A DNA stretch of 63,422 nt from Deltaproteobacteria bacterium (GTDB taxonomy: Bacteria; Desulfobacterota; Desulfobacteria; Desulfobacterales; UBA5852): assembly GCA_020444045.1 (NCBI GenBank), contig JAHLLS010000030.1:1-63422 (forward strand). Direction: 5' to 3'. The notes below the pieces were generated by a model. The model ran no database searches. It was not told the origin of the DNA and was given only the letters and a program-made list of their open reading frames with translations. How positions within the stretch are numbered: the stretch's first letter is position 1; each line of letters opens with the position of its first letter. Shown in pieces: positions 1 to 9,357 of this stretch. Made by a program: the position numbers and the translations under genes.

Positions 1-73
1 GTAATAAAACCTATTCAGGGTATGATTTTCAGGTGACACTTTGTACCCTTGGCCGATTTCCAAAATCATAGAA

Positions 74-104
74 AATATTTCACCCTGCGGGCGCGTGAAA
101 TATT
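74..104. repeat. Perfect 10-bp inverted repeat near the contig end
   Basis: AATATTTCAC (74-83) and GTGAAATATT (95-104) form a perfect inverted repeat around an 11-base GC-rich loop. The right arm runs on into GAAATATTCGGGCTA. A near-identical 15-mer, GAAATATCCGGGCTA, occurs on the minus strand at the other end of the window (about 63364-63378). I read this as part of an interspersed intergenic repeat family rather than a terminator, because no T-run follows. The rest of 1-213 holds no gene that I can support. Confidence 0.5.
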
Positions 105-213
105 CGGGCTATGCCATCAGCCGCTTATGGCACGCCTGCAACACGAAAAGAATCGATGCCAATACCGATTTCGTTGTTATATTAAGCGGAAAGATCCCTG
201 AGGAGGGTGCGCC

Positions 214-615
214 ATGCCGAAACCCGTATCCGCCCTTTTGCTCATCGATGCCGTCATCAACTTTCTGCTGGGACTTCTGCTGCTGGGATTCTCCCGCCCG
301 CTGACCCATTTGTTGGGAGTTCCTTACACCGAAATTTCCTTTTACCCGAATATTCTCGGCGGGGTATTGTTCGGTATCGGTGTCGCCCTGACGATCGAGG
401 CGTTTCGAGAACCAAAGGGATTGGTGGGATTGGGCTTGGGAGGCGCCGTCGCCATCAACCTTTGTGGTGGGATAGTCCTATTTATCTGGCTCATCAGTGG
501 CGCTCTCGATCTGCCGTTGCGCGGTCTCGTCTTTTTATGGACCCTGGCCATCGTCCTGGTGGGGATCAGCACCGTTGAACTGTTGACCCATCGCCGAAAA
601 AGTCAGCTCGTGTAA
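214..615 (+). CDS. Small four-helix integral membrane protein, function unknown
   Basis: A 133-residue hydrophobic protein with about four predicted membrane segments (roughly residues 5-28, 45-62, 70-95 and 100-122) and a basic C-terminal tail (HRRKSQ), which suggests a cytoplasmic C-terminus. The start is set by a strong ribosome binding site, GAGGAGG, ending about 8 bases before ATG. No catalytic motif is visible and I do not recognise the family. It lies 45 bases ahead of the lipoprotein gene on the same strand and could share its transcript. Confidence 0.7.
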   Translation: MPKPVSALLLIDAVINFLLGLLLLGFSRPLTHLLGVPYTEISFYPNILGGVLFGIGVALTIEAFREPKGLVGLGLGGAVAINLCGGIVLFIWLISGALDLPLRGLVFLWTLAIVLVGISTVELLTHRRKSQLV

Positions 616-659
616 TCAGGCAGGCGCATGGCGATACAATCTGGTAAAGGAAAAACCCT

Positions 660-1379
660 GTGCCGACCGTCATTATCATGCTTTTCATGACCGCGGTGCT
701 CGCAACCGGTTGTGCACCAAAGATAGCGCCTTATCTGCCCGATTACGCAACAACGCATCATTATCCCGCCGAGCAGCAAACACTGCAGACCGATCGGCCG
801 TTACTCGACGTCCGCTACCAATACACGCTCCCGGTCTACACGCCGATCAAGGAATACCAGCCGCCACGGCCGGCCGCCTATCCATTTCCACCCCTCCGGC
901 CCGGTCAAAAATGGATTGCCTTCGATACCCTGGAGCAGGATATCCTGATCCTTCATCCCCCCAACGACTATTCTCAACCGTCGAAGAGCGTTTTGGGGCT
1001 TGCCATCTATCGCGACGGCCGCCTGTATACATCGCACCCCTGGTACGATCGGCACCGCCGGAAGAAGATTTCCCAACTTGCCTGGGAGCCAACGTCAACC
1101 CCATTGTTTCAACCGGATGGGGTTTATGTGGTCGACTGCTTTAAATTGGATCTGGTGTATCGCGGCAATGCCGGCACCCATCTTCTTTTTGAAGAACGCG
1201 CGCTCAAGTGCTCCTCTGCCGTTCCCGTTTATATCGAACCCATTTACCGGCCGTCGCAAGGGCCATCGACCCTGTATTTTCAGCGGTTACGGGTCGACTT
1301 GCAGCCGGATGACGATGGTGGGACCAACCGGGTCTGGGCCACCGTTAACCAGACGAATCCTAACCCAAATAATAACTGA
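660..1379 (+). CDS. Putative lipoprotein, function unknown
   Basis: A 239-residue protein from a GTG start. The first 18 residues form a hydrophobic signal that ends in LATGC, a plausible though imperfect lipobox with Cys18 as the lipidation site. The mature part is rich in Pro and Tyr (YTLPVYTPIKEYQPPRP) and has no recognised domain. It is probably anchored in the outer membrane or periplasmic leaflet. GTG is preferred because it directly precedes the signal peptide; no in-frame ATG serves better. The neighbours are also small envelope proteins. Confidence 0.65.
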   Translation: MPTVIIMLFMTAVLATGCAPKIAPYLPDYATTHHYPAEQQTLQTDRPLLDVRYQYTLPVYTPIKEYQPPRPAAYPFPPLRPGQKWIAFDTLEQDILILHPPNDYSQPSKSVLGLAIYRDGRLYTSHPWYDRHRRKKISQLAWEPTSTPLFQPDGVYVVDCFKLDLVYRGNAGTHLLFEERALKCSSAVPVYIEPIYRPSQGPSTLYFQRLRVDLQPDDDGGTNRVWATVNQTNPNPNNN

Positions 1380-1500
1380 CGCCTTTACAGACGGGCCGCA
1401 AAACAGTACCATGGCTGCCTGAGGGTCAAACGGTTCACGCCATCCGAGAATGACAACTTGCCGCATAACCGCATCGATACCGCCGAAGAAAGTTTATTTC

Positions 1501-1914
1501 ATGAGCCAATGGTTGCGTAAAATCTCGCTTTACTTTGCCGCCGGGAGTCTGGGCGGACTGGCTAACAGCATTGCCCTCTGGCTGTGTGCCATATACGGCA
1601 TCAACGCAGCGCTTCAAGTAAACATCCATCCCCGCCTGACGCCCGGCTGGCTCTACCCACGGATCGTCTGGGGCGGCCTTTGGGGGCTGATTTTTTTGCT
1701 CCCCCTGGTGAAAAGCCGGTTTGTTCTCCGCGGTCTGATATTGAGCCTGGGGCCGACGATTGTTCAACTGTTCTATATTTTTCCGACAGTGCAGCACAAC
1801 GGCATGCTGGGGTTGAAGCTAGGCATGCTGACGCCCGTGCTGGTGATAGTTGTCAATGCCGTATGGGGCGTTGCCGCCGCGCTCTGGTTGCGCCTGCTTG
1901 ACCGCAGTGCCTGA
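1501..1914 (+). CDS. Small integral membrane protein, function unknown
   Basis: A 137-residue protein with four likely membrane helices, beginning MSQWLRKISLYF. An upstream in-frame ATG at 1450 would add 17 polar residues that do not look like part of the fold. The ATG at 1501 has a purine-rich GAAGAAAG stretch about 10 bases upstream, so I chose it. Short loops with Trp and Pro (GWLYPRIVWGGLWG) resemble small conserved inner-membrane proteins of Proteobacteria, but I cannot name the family. Confidence 0.65.
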   Translation: MSQWLRKISLYFAAGSLGGLANSIALWLCAIYGINAALQVNIHPRLTPGWLYPRIVWGGLWGLIFLLPLVKSRFVLRGLILSLGPTIVQLFYIFPTVQHNGMLGLKLGMLTPVLVIVVNAVWGVAAALWLRLLDRSA

Positions 1915-2005
1915 ATCCATTGCCTGACCACCCCATCCATCACGGCAGCGCCCTTGCATCCGGAAGGGGTAGTGCCACCACGCGCATAGAGGAATCCATC
2001 GGCCC

Positions 2006-2470
2006 ATGTTCCGCCCACATGCATTTCCCCTGCTTTGGATACTGGGTGCTGCCATCCTGGTGGCGACCCCAGCCCATGCCGAGATATGCGGCTATCCGGA
2101 AAAAGGCGCCCTCGTGGTCTACCGGGGAGATAACGTGGTGGCCGACTTTCAAGTCGCCCTGGCGGAATCCCCCGAACAGTACCGCAAGGGCCTCATGGGC
2201 TGTGGGCACATCACACCGGGCACCGGCCTGCTGTTTATCTATCCCGATGCCAAGCGACGGGTATTCTGGATGAAAAATACCCCATTGCCGCTGGCCATTA
2301 TCTTCGTTTCTCCGGGAGGGCAGATCCTGGCGATCGAAGCGGGGCATCCCAACAGCACCCGTCGCATTCGGTCGCCCGACGCTATTCAATATGTTCTTGA
2401 AATCAACTACGCCGAGGCGGACCGACTCCGCATCGGGGATCGATTCTCATTGCGGCTTATCCCTCAATAG
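2006..2470 (+). CDS. Exported DUF192-family protein
   Basis: A 154-residue protein with a signal peptide that probably cleaves after ATPAHA (about residue 25). The rest matches the DUF192/COG1430 fold: the segment YRKGLMGC, then GTGLLFIYP, then VFWMKNTPLPLAIIFVS, and a C-terminal QYVLEINYAEADRLRIGDRF segment. The Met-Lys-Asn (MKNT) motif is the family hallmark. The function of DUF192 proteins is not established; they are small beta-rich proteins, often periplasmic. The neighbours are unrelated small genes. Confidence 0.85.
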   Translation: MFRPHAFPLLWILGAAILVATPAHAEICGYPEKGALVVYRGDNVVADFQVALAESPEQYRKGLMGCGHITPGTGLLFIYPDAKRRVFWMKNTPLPLAIIFVSPGGQILAIEAGHPNSTRRIRSPDAIQYVLEINYAEADRLRIGDRFSLRLIPQ

Positions 2471-2594
2471 AACCATAGGATAAGTGGAAGATCCGCCGCC
2501 GTCTTGATCCCGTATCGATAACGCCGTATAACGCCTTCCAGATCGACAAGCAGACAGCCTCCCTATCAACACGCGTTTATGGTGGAGATTGAAG

Positions 2595-3023
2595 ATGACG
2601 GTCGTTATTCGTCCGATGACCATTACCGACTTTGATGCCGTGCGCGCCCTGTGGACATCCTGCGAAGGCGTTGGCCTGAACGATGCCGACCGGCCCGAAG
2701 CTCTCCGCGCCTATCTGGTGCGCAACCCGGGGATGAGCTTCGTGGCCCAGGAGGACGATGCGATCGTCGGGGCCGTCCTTTGCGGCCATGACGGCCGGCG
2801 GGGCTACCTGAATCATCTGGCCGTCAGCCCGGCGCACCGTTATCAAGGCATTGCCCGCCGCCTGGTGAGCAGCTGCTTGGCAGCCCTAAAAGCAGCCGGA
2901 ATCGGCAAATGCCACCTCTTTATATTCAGTTCCAATCAAGACGGGCAAAACTTCTGGCAGAAAATCGGATGGGAGCTCCGCGACGATCTCGCCGTGGCCT
3001 CACGCACCCTATCGCCAGAGTGA
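2595..3023 (+). CDS. GNAT-family N-acetyltransferase
   Basis: A 142-residue single-domain GNAT protein. It begins TVVIRPMTITDFDAVRALW, the usual first strand and helix. The acetyl-CoA pyrophosphate loop is visible as HRYQGIARRLV (Q/RxxGxA type) at about residues 88-98, and the C-terminal strand has FYxKxGW-like FWQKIGWELR. ATG at 2595 follows GGTGGAG at a 7-base distance and is preferred over the TTG two codons upstream. The substrate cannot be read from sequence. Confidence 0.85.
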   Translation: MTVVIRPMTITDFDAVRALWTSCEGVGLNDADRPEALRAYLVRNPGMSFVAQEDDAIVGAVLCGHDGRRGYLNHLAVSPAHRYQGIARRLVSSCLAALKAAGIGKCHLFIFSSNQDGQNFWQKIGWELRDDLAVASRTLSPE

Positions 3024-3053
3024 AGAACATATAGGAAACGGGGAGGCAACGCC

Positions 3054-3839
3054 ATGAACGAAATCCTTATCCAGAGTTGGAATGAGCTGCAAGAGGCGCT
3101 TTTCGAAGACGCCTGGAACCCCGATATCGAACGGTACCGTTCCCGCAATGCATTCCGGGGACTGTCCGATGCAAGCTATCCCCTGGAAACCACCTTGATG
3201 CGGTTAGGCGGGCGCTATGTCGAACTCGAACGCCATCTGCTGCGCAACTTCCGCAAATACGCCCACCGGGATGTGGTCGAACGGGATTCCCTCTGGCACT
3301 GGATGACCGTGGCGCAGCACCACGGATTGCCTACCCGTCTCATGGACTGGACCTATTCGCCTTTCGTTGCCATGCATTTCGCCCTGACCAACCTCGAAAA
3401 ATATCACACCGACGGCGTCATCTGGGCGGTGAATTACGCCAAGGCCCACGAACTCCTGCCGGACAAGCTCAAGCATGCCCTCGAACAGGAAGGGGCCAAT
3501 GTATTCACCGTGCGCATGCTTTCCGAACAAGTCACGTCGCTAAACGAATTAATGGAGATGGCCGCCGCCCCCTTTGCAATCTTCTTTGAGCCGCCCTCCA
3601 TCGACGACCGCATCGTCAACCAGTTCGCTTTTTTCTCCATCATGTCGGACCCCACCGCCTGCCTTGACCAGTGGTTCACCCACCACCCCGAGATCTGGCG
3701 CAAAATCATCATTCCGGCGGATTTAAAATGGGAACTGCGCGACAAGCTGGATCAGGCCAACATCAGCGAACGGGTGCTCTTCCCGGGGCTGGACGGCCTG
3801 AGCTCATGGCTCAAACGGCAGTACAGCCCGAAGGTATAA
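3054..3839 (+). CDS. FRG-domain protein
   Basis: A 261-residue protein that carries the FRG domain over most of its length: AFRGLSD near residue 33, then the conserved core AQHHGLPTRLMDWTYSPFVA (about residues 87-106). FRG proteins are named after the Phe-Arg-Gly motif, which is present here. Some are linked to anti-phage systems or toxins, but their activity is mostly uncharacterised. It has a GGGGAGG ribosome binding site. No antitoxin-like or phage gene is adjacent, so it appears as an orphan. Confidence 0.85.
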   Translation: MNEILIQSWNELQEALFEDAWNPDIERYRSRNAFRGLSDASYPLETTLMRLGGRYVELERHLLRNFRKYAHRDVVERDSLWHWMTVAQHHGLPTRLMDWTYSPFVAMHFALTNLEKYHTDGVIWAVNYAKAHELLPDKLKHALEQEGANVFTVRMLSEQVTSLNELMEMAAAPFAIFFEPPSIDDRIVNQFAFFSIMSDPTACLDQWFTHHPEIWRKIIIPADLKWELRDKLDQANISERVLFPGLDGLSSWLKRQYSPKV

Positions 3840-3929
3840 AACGATTGGGACACGGATGAACGCAGATGAACACGGATCAACATCAATGATAAAGATCCAC
3901 CTTGAAGATCATAGATCCCGTCGAACCGG

Positions 3930-4085
3930 CAACCCCTTTATTTACCATGAAGAACATGAAGGGAATGAAGAAAAAAATTGATTTCTTCGTGTCCCTTCGT
4001 GCTCTTCGTGGTCAGCCTCTTTTTGGTGTTGTTTTAAACCTTCATGATCTTCATGCCCTTCATGGTGATTACTTTTCATTTCTTT
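3930..4085. repeat. Degenerate interspersed repeat of CATGAAG/CTTCGTG units
   Basis: Most of the 262-base gap between the FRG gene and the tautomerase gene is made of short purine-rich units. CCATGAAG and ACATGAAGGG recur on the plus strand, followed by CTTCGTG-type units, and the minus-strand equivalents CTTCATG appear three times at about 4041-4064. The block therefore forms an imperfect inverted repeat. Upstream (3845-3880) are ACACGGATGAACGCAGATGAAC-type units of a similar kind. Such blocks are common intergenic repeats in large bacterial genomes; no coding potential is seen. Confidence 0.55.
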
Positions 4086-4101
4086 TCAAAAGGAGGACAA
4101 G

Positions 4102-4305
4102 ATGCCCTACGTCAACATCCGCATTACGCGTGAAGGCGTCACCGCCGAACAGAAAGCCACGCTCATCCGGGGCGTGACCCGCCTCTTGCAGGAAACCCTG
4201 GGGAAGAACCCGGCCACCACCGTGGTCACCATCGACGAGGTGGATACGGACAATTGGGGGATCGGGGGGGAAACCGTGACGGTGCTGCGTAAAAAACCCA
4301 CCTGA
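4102..4305 (+). CDS. 4-oxalocrotonate tautomerase family protein
   Basis: A 67-residue protein starting MPYVNIRIT. After Met removal this leaves the catalytic N-terminal Pro1 typical of the 4-OT fold. An Arg is found at the usual position in the segment following the first helix, and the length is normal for the hexameric short subfamily. AAAAGGAGG lies just upstream of ATG. These enzymes tautomerise enol/keto acids; the substrate here is unknown. It is a single-gene unit flanked by a repeat block and by the convergent aminopeptidase gene. Confidence 0.85.
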   Translation: MPYVNIRITREGVTAEQKATLIRGVTRLLQETLGKNPATTVVTIDEVDTDNWGIGGETVTVLRKKPT

Positions 4306-4412
4306 GGATTCTCGTCTCTATCGCTCAAAAGAGAGCACAAGGGGCGCTGGCGTGCGGGCGATGCCGGACCCCTGAAAAAGGAAAGGTCAAAAGCATCGCC
4401 GTACACCCTTTT

Positions 4413-6890
4413 TTATGCCTCCCGGAACCGCCTGTTGATCTCGAGCTTCTCCAGTGACAGGTTGACCACGTCACGCGCCTGGGGCGCCGCTTCGACATAG
4501 CGCGCCATAAACGACCGAACGGCAGGCGGATCCACCAGGCCCGCCACGGGAACGACCGACGCAATGACCCGCTCGAACAGCAGGGGATGAAAATCCTTGA
4601 AACGATCCTGGGTGTCCACGAACCAGGCCCAAAGGTCCGTCACGGCATGGGGATTCGCCGCCATGGCCACGAGCGGGATGAATCGATTGCGGTCGGGCAC
4701 TTGATCCAGCACGTAGTCACGCGCGGCCGCCAGCGTGGCGGCGCCACGGAAGCAGCCCATGGCCGCCATGATGGTCAAACGTTCGTGTTCGCTGGCCGTT
4801 TGGTCGAGCCGACGGGTCATCCATGTGAAGGCCTCGGTGTTGCGGAGCAGCGCACCACTCTGAAGAACGGCCTTCAGGATGTCGGGGTGAACGGTCTCCC
4901 CCGCCATGAGGCGCTGGAAAGCGGCATCGGCAAAAGCCTGTGCTGCCTCGGATCCGTAGAGCACACCATGCCATAGCAGTTGATCGCGCAAGGCGGCCGT
5001 CACGTGCGCTTCCTCCGGGGCCGGGTTCCAGCCGATCGATGTCAGCACACGCTCCGCTATCTGCCGGCCGGCCTCAGCCGCCGCCTCGCGGGTGGCGACG
5101 TCCCCGATCAGATGACTGTGGCGCAAATGCCCGTCGATGCTCACCAGGGGCAGAAAGGCATCCTCATCCGCGTACCATTCCAGAAAGGCCAGATACGCCT
5201 CAAAGGCAACGTCGCCGGCCTGCACCCGGGCAAACAAATCGTTCTGCAGCCCCCAGCGGTCTTCGGGGGACAAGTGTTTATCCCTGACCCGCTGGCCCAA
5301 CGCGGTCAGATCGGCGCTGTCTTCATAACACACCCGATAAAAACCCGTCTGGTCATCATTGATTTTCACCGCCTGGGCCTCACCGATATCCACCACCATG
5401 GTTTTTTCACGCATCAATAGCCTTAGCCGGCGCTCACTGCCATCCGGATCGAACAGCCGCAGCGTAAGGGGAATCGGCCAGCAACTCTCGAAATCCCCGG
5501 GGAGATAGGTGAAGCGTTCCTGCGACAGCGTCAGGGTTTGTCCGTCGCGATGCACCCGGACCAGGGGATGTCCCGGCTGCTCCACCCAGGCCCGCATGAT
5601 CTCGCTGACCGGCTGGTCGGAAACCGTTTCAAAAGCTTCCCAGAACTGAAGGCTGTCGGCACACCCATACGCATGCCGCCGAAGATAGTCGCGTAGACCG
5701 CGCTGGAAAGCGTCATCGCCGATAAAGCCGCGAATCTGGCGCAGGACGCTGCCGCCCTTGCTGTAGATAATCGGCGCCGTGCTGGTGTTGATCACCAGAT
5801 GTTCGCCACCGGGGATTTCGATAGGAATGGTCTCCTGGAGGCCGTCCCGCCGCAGGGCGGCATCGGTCTGGGATAGAATGAACTGGCTCCATATCTCCCA
5901 GTCCGGTCGATAGTGATCCACGATCCCGAAGCCAAAATAGGTGGCAAAACTCTCGTTAAGCCAGAGATAGCGCCAATCCGCCGGCGTGACGAGGTTGCCG
6001 AACCACTGGTGGGTGATTTCGTGGGCCACCACTTCGAAAATGCGCTCCTGACCGGCCTTGGACGTAATGCCCGGATAATCCAGCAGGAGATTTTCCCGAA
6101 ACGTCACCGCCCCCCAGTTCTCCATCGCCCCGAAAGCGAAATCGGGGATGCTGATCAAGTCCATCTTGGTCAACGGATAGGGGATGTCGAAATAGGACTC
6201 GCAGAACTGGAGGGATTGACGCCCGCACACTAGACCCAGATGGCCATATTGCGTGCCGCCCGGTGGCGTCAAAAGCCGGACCCGTTGATCCTCCGCATCT
6301 TGAACAGACTCAAAACGCCCGACGCCGAAAAATAAAAGATAGGTGGACATGCGGGGCGTCCGCTCAAATTGCACGCGCTTTTTATGGCCCTCCAGAGGAA
6401 GTTCTTCCCGCACCGCGCCGTTGGAAATCGCGGTCAAATCGGCATCGACGGTCAGTTCGATATCAAACTTCGCCTTGTGCCGGGGATGATCGAAACAGGG
6501 GAACGCCCGCCGGGCATCACTTTCCTGGAATTGCGTCACGGCCATGAAGTGGTCCTCATCGTTCCACCGGTAACCGCTGCGGTAAAACCCGGCCATGCGG
6601 TCGTTGATCAGGCCGTGGAAATCGAATTCGAGGGTAAAGGGCCCCGAGACCAGCGATGCCAGCCGGACTTCCAACGCCTCCTTTTCCGGATCGAGCGTAA
6701 ATTCGGTTGGGACCGGCACATCACCCTGCATCGCCGTGCAGCGCTTGATCTCGAGTTCGATGGCGTTCAGGTGCAACACCTCCATTGGCACGGTGGGCGT
6801 CATCGTCAGCCGAAGCCTCCCGTCAAAGGTAAACTGTTCCAGATGCGGTTCGATTTGCAGCGCATAGTGAATATCGGTGAGATCAGACAT
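4413..6890 (-). CDS. M1-family zinc aminopeptidase
   Basis: An 825-residue cytosolic M1 aminopeptidase without a signal peptide. It has the N-terminal beta-saddle domain, the exopeptidase motif GAMENWG, then HEITH at about residue 290 and the downstream zinc ligand in WLNESFATYFG, so the HExxH-x18-E site is complete. A helical ERAP-like C-terminal domain follows (about residues 450-825). MSDLTDIHY is chosen as start because GAGG lies 7 bases upstream; an ATG four codons earlier has no ribosome binding site. It likely trims peptides in the cytoplasm. It stands alone on the minus strand. Confidence 0.9.
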   Translation of the reverse strand: MSDLTDIHYALQIEPHLEQFTFDGRLRLTMTPTVPMEVLHLNAIELEIKRCTAMQGDVPVPTEFTLDPEKEALEVRLASLVSGPFTLEFDFHGLINDRMAGFYRSGYRWNDEDHFMAVTQFQESDARRAFPCFDHPRHKAKFDIELTVDADLTAISNGAVREELPLEGHKKRVQFERTPRMSTYLLFFGVGRFESVQDAEDQRVRLLTPPGGTQYGHLGLVCGRQSLQFCESYFDIPYPLTKMDLISIPDFAFGAMENWGAVTFRENLLLDYPGITSKAGQERIFEVVAHEITHQWFGNLVTPADWRYLWLNESFATYFGFGIVDHYRPDWEIWSQFILSQTDAALRRDGLQETIPIEIPGGEHLVINTSTAPIIYSKGGSVLRQIRGFIGDDAFQRGLRDYLRRHAYGCADSLQFWEAFETVSDQPVSEIMRAWVEQPGHPLVRVHRDGQTLTLSQERFTYLPGDFESCWPIPLTLRLFDPDGSERRLRLLMREKTMVVDIGEAQAVKINDDQTGFYRVCYEDSADLTALGQRVRDKHLSPEDRWGLQNDLFARVQAGDVAFEAYLAFLEWYADEDAFLPLVSIDGHLRHSHLIGDVATREAAAEAGRQIAERVLTSIGWNPAPEEAHVTAALRDQLLWHGVLYGSEAAQAFADAAFQRLMAGETVHPDILKAVLQSGALLRNTEAFTWMTRRLDQTASEHERLTIMAAMGCFRGAATLAAARDYVLDQVPDRNRFIPLVAMAANPHAVTDLWAWFVDTQDRFKDFHPLLFERVIASVVPVAGLVDPPAVRSFMARYVEAAPQARDVVNLSLEKLEINRRFREA

Positions 6891-7061
6891 GAAAAGCCTC
6901 ATAGTAGATTAGGGGTGTCGAAAAAAGGACTGAGCAGATGACGGATTTGTTTCGGATACAAGCGGCATCAATCGCGGCATACGTGTCGGGTGGGATCATG
7001 GGTGAAATGCCGTCACCGGGCGACCCCGCCAAAAGGATCGGGCAGCTTGGTTCCCCGGCCT

Positions 7062-9254
7062 TTACATCAAATCTTTTAGGTTGCGCAACCGAACCACCAT
7101 CTCGTGCAGCGACGTTTCGGCCTGCTTCAAAAATGTCCGAAGCGGCGGCAATTCTTCATGCGAGAAATCCTTGACCGCCGTTGCCAGACGCACTTTCAGC
7201 GGAAGCCCTTTGATATTGTAGACATGCCGATGAAGTTCACTGACAATGCGCTGGCGGGCCGTCTGGGCATCTTCAGGGATGGTCATGGGCAGCAGCCAGA
7301 TCATGCGGCTTTTGTCCAGCGAGCCCACCATGTCCGGATCCCGGGCAATGCGGGCCAGTCGCTCGAGCACCGCCAGGTAGACGTCGTCCTGGTTGATCGC
7401 CCCGGGGGCGGCCTTGGCCCGGGGGATCGCCCGGATAATGGCGAAAAGCACGACGGAAAAAGGCGTACCGTAGCGCACGGCCCGCTGGATTTCCTTTTCA
7501 ATAAAAAACAGGATGCTGGATCGGTTCAATGCCCCGCTGGGGATATCTTTTTTTTCCTTCTGCTTTTTCCAGGCGATGCGCCCCTTGACGATCTCCTGAT
7601 ATACCTCTTTGAAATTCTTCTCGTCCACGCCCCGCTCGCGCAGCGAACTGCGCACCTGATCCAGAATTGAATGGAGTTCTTCCCCTTCATCCGTTCCGGC
7701 TTCCAACGCGCCTAGCACACTGAACTCGCGCAACTCTTTGGCGTCCACCGGCAAGGACTGGCGTTTATCCCAATCCACCTGCAAGCGCTCCAACATCCCT
7801 TCCATCCGTTTCTTCAGGCGCTCCTCGACTTCCTGCAGGATATCGGGTTTAACGTCCTTGCTTTTCAGGCGATCGAGAATTTGCGACTGGACCCGGCGAT
7901 ACACTTTGTCCAGGTGTGATGCACCGCCGTCTTCGTTGACGGCCTCGTCCATCGACAGTTGACCGCCGACACGCTCCACATAGTCCACCAGAAGATCCGA
8001 CAGGAGCTTTTCATCGCCCGTTCCTTTCCGAATTTCCGCGGAAAGATAGATCAGTTCCGCCGCAATCTGGGGGCTGGTCATCACCTCCTTGATCAGTTCT
8101 TCTCCGTCCACGCCGATGGTGGCCGCACTTTTCTGCAGCACATGGGCCAGCCCCTGGCTCTGAAGCTCGCGTCCCAGCTCTTCCACCAGTTCGGCGAAAT
8201 CCGTCGGCGGCATGCCTTCTTCCAGCAGGGCCCGCTTGAGGGTTGGTAATAGCCGCTGGATCTCCGCCGGATCCGGCACCAGGCGACGCAGGATCTGGGC
8301 CAGGCGCTTGACCGATACTTCCCCCCCGCGATACTCCTGCCGCACCAGTTGCACGAACACGCGATCCGTCAACTGGTCGGCTTCGTCACGGATCAACGCC
8401 TCGTCACTGTAGACGACCCCGACCGTTTTCTGGGATTCGATCCCGCTGAGCAGTTTCCGTTTCATGTCGAAAACCGCCTCGGCCAGCTCCGCCAGACCGG
8501 CACCTTCCATATCGGGCGCCACCTTTTCCACTTCACCGCGCAGTCGGGACAGCTGTTTGACAATCACAGGGCCGGACGGGCCGCCACCGCCACCACCATC
8601 GGCCCGGGCGGATGCAAGGTCGGAATCGATTAAGGCCCGGGATGCCGCCCCGGGGTTGTCGATCACCATGCGCAGCGACATGGCCTGCTCCAGTTCTTCG
8701 GCCACCAGCCCTCCTGCCACCACATCCAGGATGCTGCTGCCTTTCCCATCGCCGCTCCACGTCCCGCCCTCGCTTGTCTTTTCCAACGCCTCCCGGGAAA
8801 CCACCTCGTCGTCTTCGGTGACCTTGCGAAAAAAGACGTGATTGATCTTGATGGCACCCACCCCTTTGCGCTTGAGCTCCTTTTTCATGGCCTCCGCACT
8901 GGCGTAAGATGTCAGGTCGGTAAAGATGCGCACAAACTCGGACACATCGGTGGATTGAACCCCCCTTTCAAAGGAGACCGACTGGATACCCACTTTTTTA
9001 AAATGGGACACCATGCGGGCAACGTTCAACCTGGGGTCGAGGGGTTCGTCTTCGATAAAAAACTGGTCCCGATTCATGATAATGACCAGCGGCGACTGCA
9101 CCTTGAGCGCGTTAGCAATGGTCTGGGAAAAATCCTTGATGGACTGGGCTGTATAGGGATGTTCCGACTGGTACATGGTCGACCGGTTGAACAACAGGGA
9201 AAAGGATCGACCGATGCGGTCGTATTCGGTTTTCTTTAGTTTATCCTTTGCCAT
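7062..9254 (-). CDS. Large protein with C-terminal degenerate GGDEF-like domain
   Basis: A 730-residue soluble protein. The N-terminal part (about 1-125) begins with a segment like those found in front of some HD-GYP proteins (LFNRSTMYQSEHPYT). A long charged, partly coiled-coil middle follows. The last 170 residues resemble a GGDEF domain (NRSSILFFIEKEIQRA, VVLFAIIRA), but the signature position reads GSLDKSRMIWLLP, so the GGDEF residues are lost and cyclase activity is unlikely. It lies 103 bases downstream of the Ser/Thr kinase gene on the same strand and may be its substrate or partner. I cannot name a function. Confidence 0.75.
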   Translation of the reverse strand: MAKDKLKKTEYDRIGRSFSLLFNRSTMYQSEHPYTAQSIKDFSQTIANALKVQSPLVIIMNRDQFFIEDEPLDPRLNVARMVSHFKKVGIQSVSFERGVQSTDVSEFVRIFTDLTSYASAEAMKKELKRKGVGAIKINHVFFRKVTEDDEVVSREALEKTSEGGTWSGDGKGSSILDVVAGGLVAEELEQAMSLRMVIDNPGAASRALIDSDLASARADGGGGGGPSGPVIVKQLSRLRGEVEKVAPDMEGAGLAELAEAVFDMKRKLLSGIESQKTVGVVYSDEALIRDEADQLTDRVFVQLVRQEYRGGEVSVKRLAQILRRLVPDPAEIQRLLPTLKRALLEEGMPPTDFAELVEELGRELQSQGLAHVLQKSAATIGVDGEELIKEVMTSPQIAAELIYLSAEIRKGTGDEKLLSDLLVDYVERVGGQLSMDEAVNEDGGASHLDKVYRRVQSQILDRLKSKDVKPDILQEVEERLKKRMEGMLERLQVDWDKRQSLPVDAKELREFSVLGALEAGTDEGEELHSILDQVRSSLRERGVDEKNFKEVYQEIVKGRIAWKKQKEKKDIPSGALNRSSILFFIEKEIQRAVRYGTPFSVVLFAIIRAIPRAKAAPGAINQDDVYLAVLERLARIARDPDMVGSLDKSRMIWLLPMTIPEDAQTARQRIVSELHRHVYNIKGLPLKVRLATAVKDFSHEELPPLRTFLKQAETSLHEMVVRLRNLKDLM

Positions 9255-9357
9255 AACGCCTGATTCTCCAAATCATGCCGGGTTGCGTCTGGTGCCCAAG
9301 CGACGCCAAACGCGTGCATCTCGCACGATGCCCCCTTCTGTTCGAAAAGCTCCGATT

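Noticed and set aside
6938..7174. 78-residue open frame on the plus strand between the aminopeptidase and degenerate-GGDEF genes
   Set aside because: It has no ribosome binding site and its 3' half is antisense to the real gene ending at 7062.
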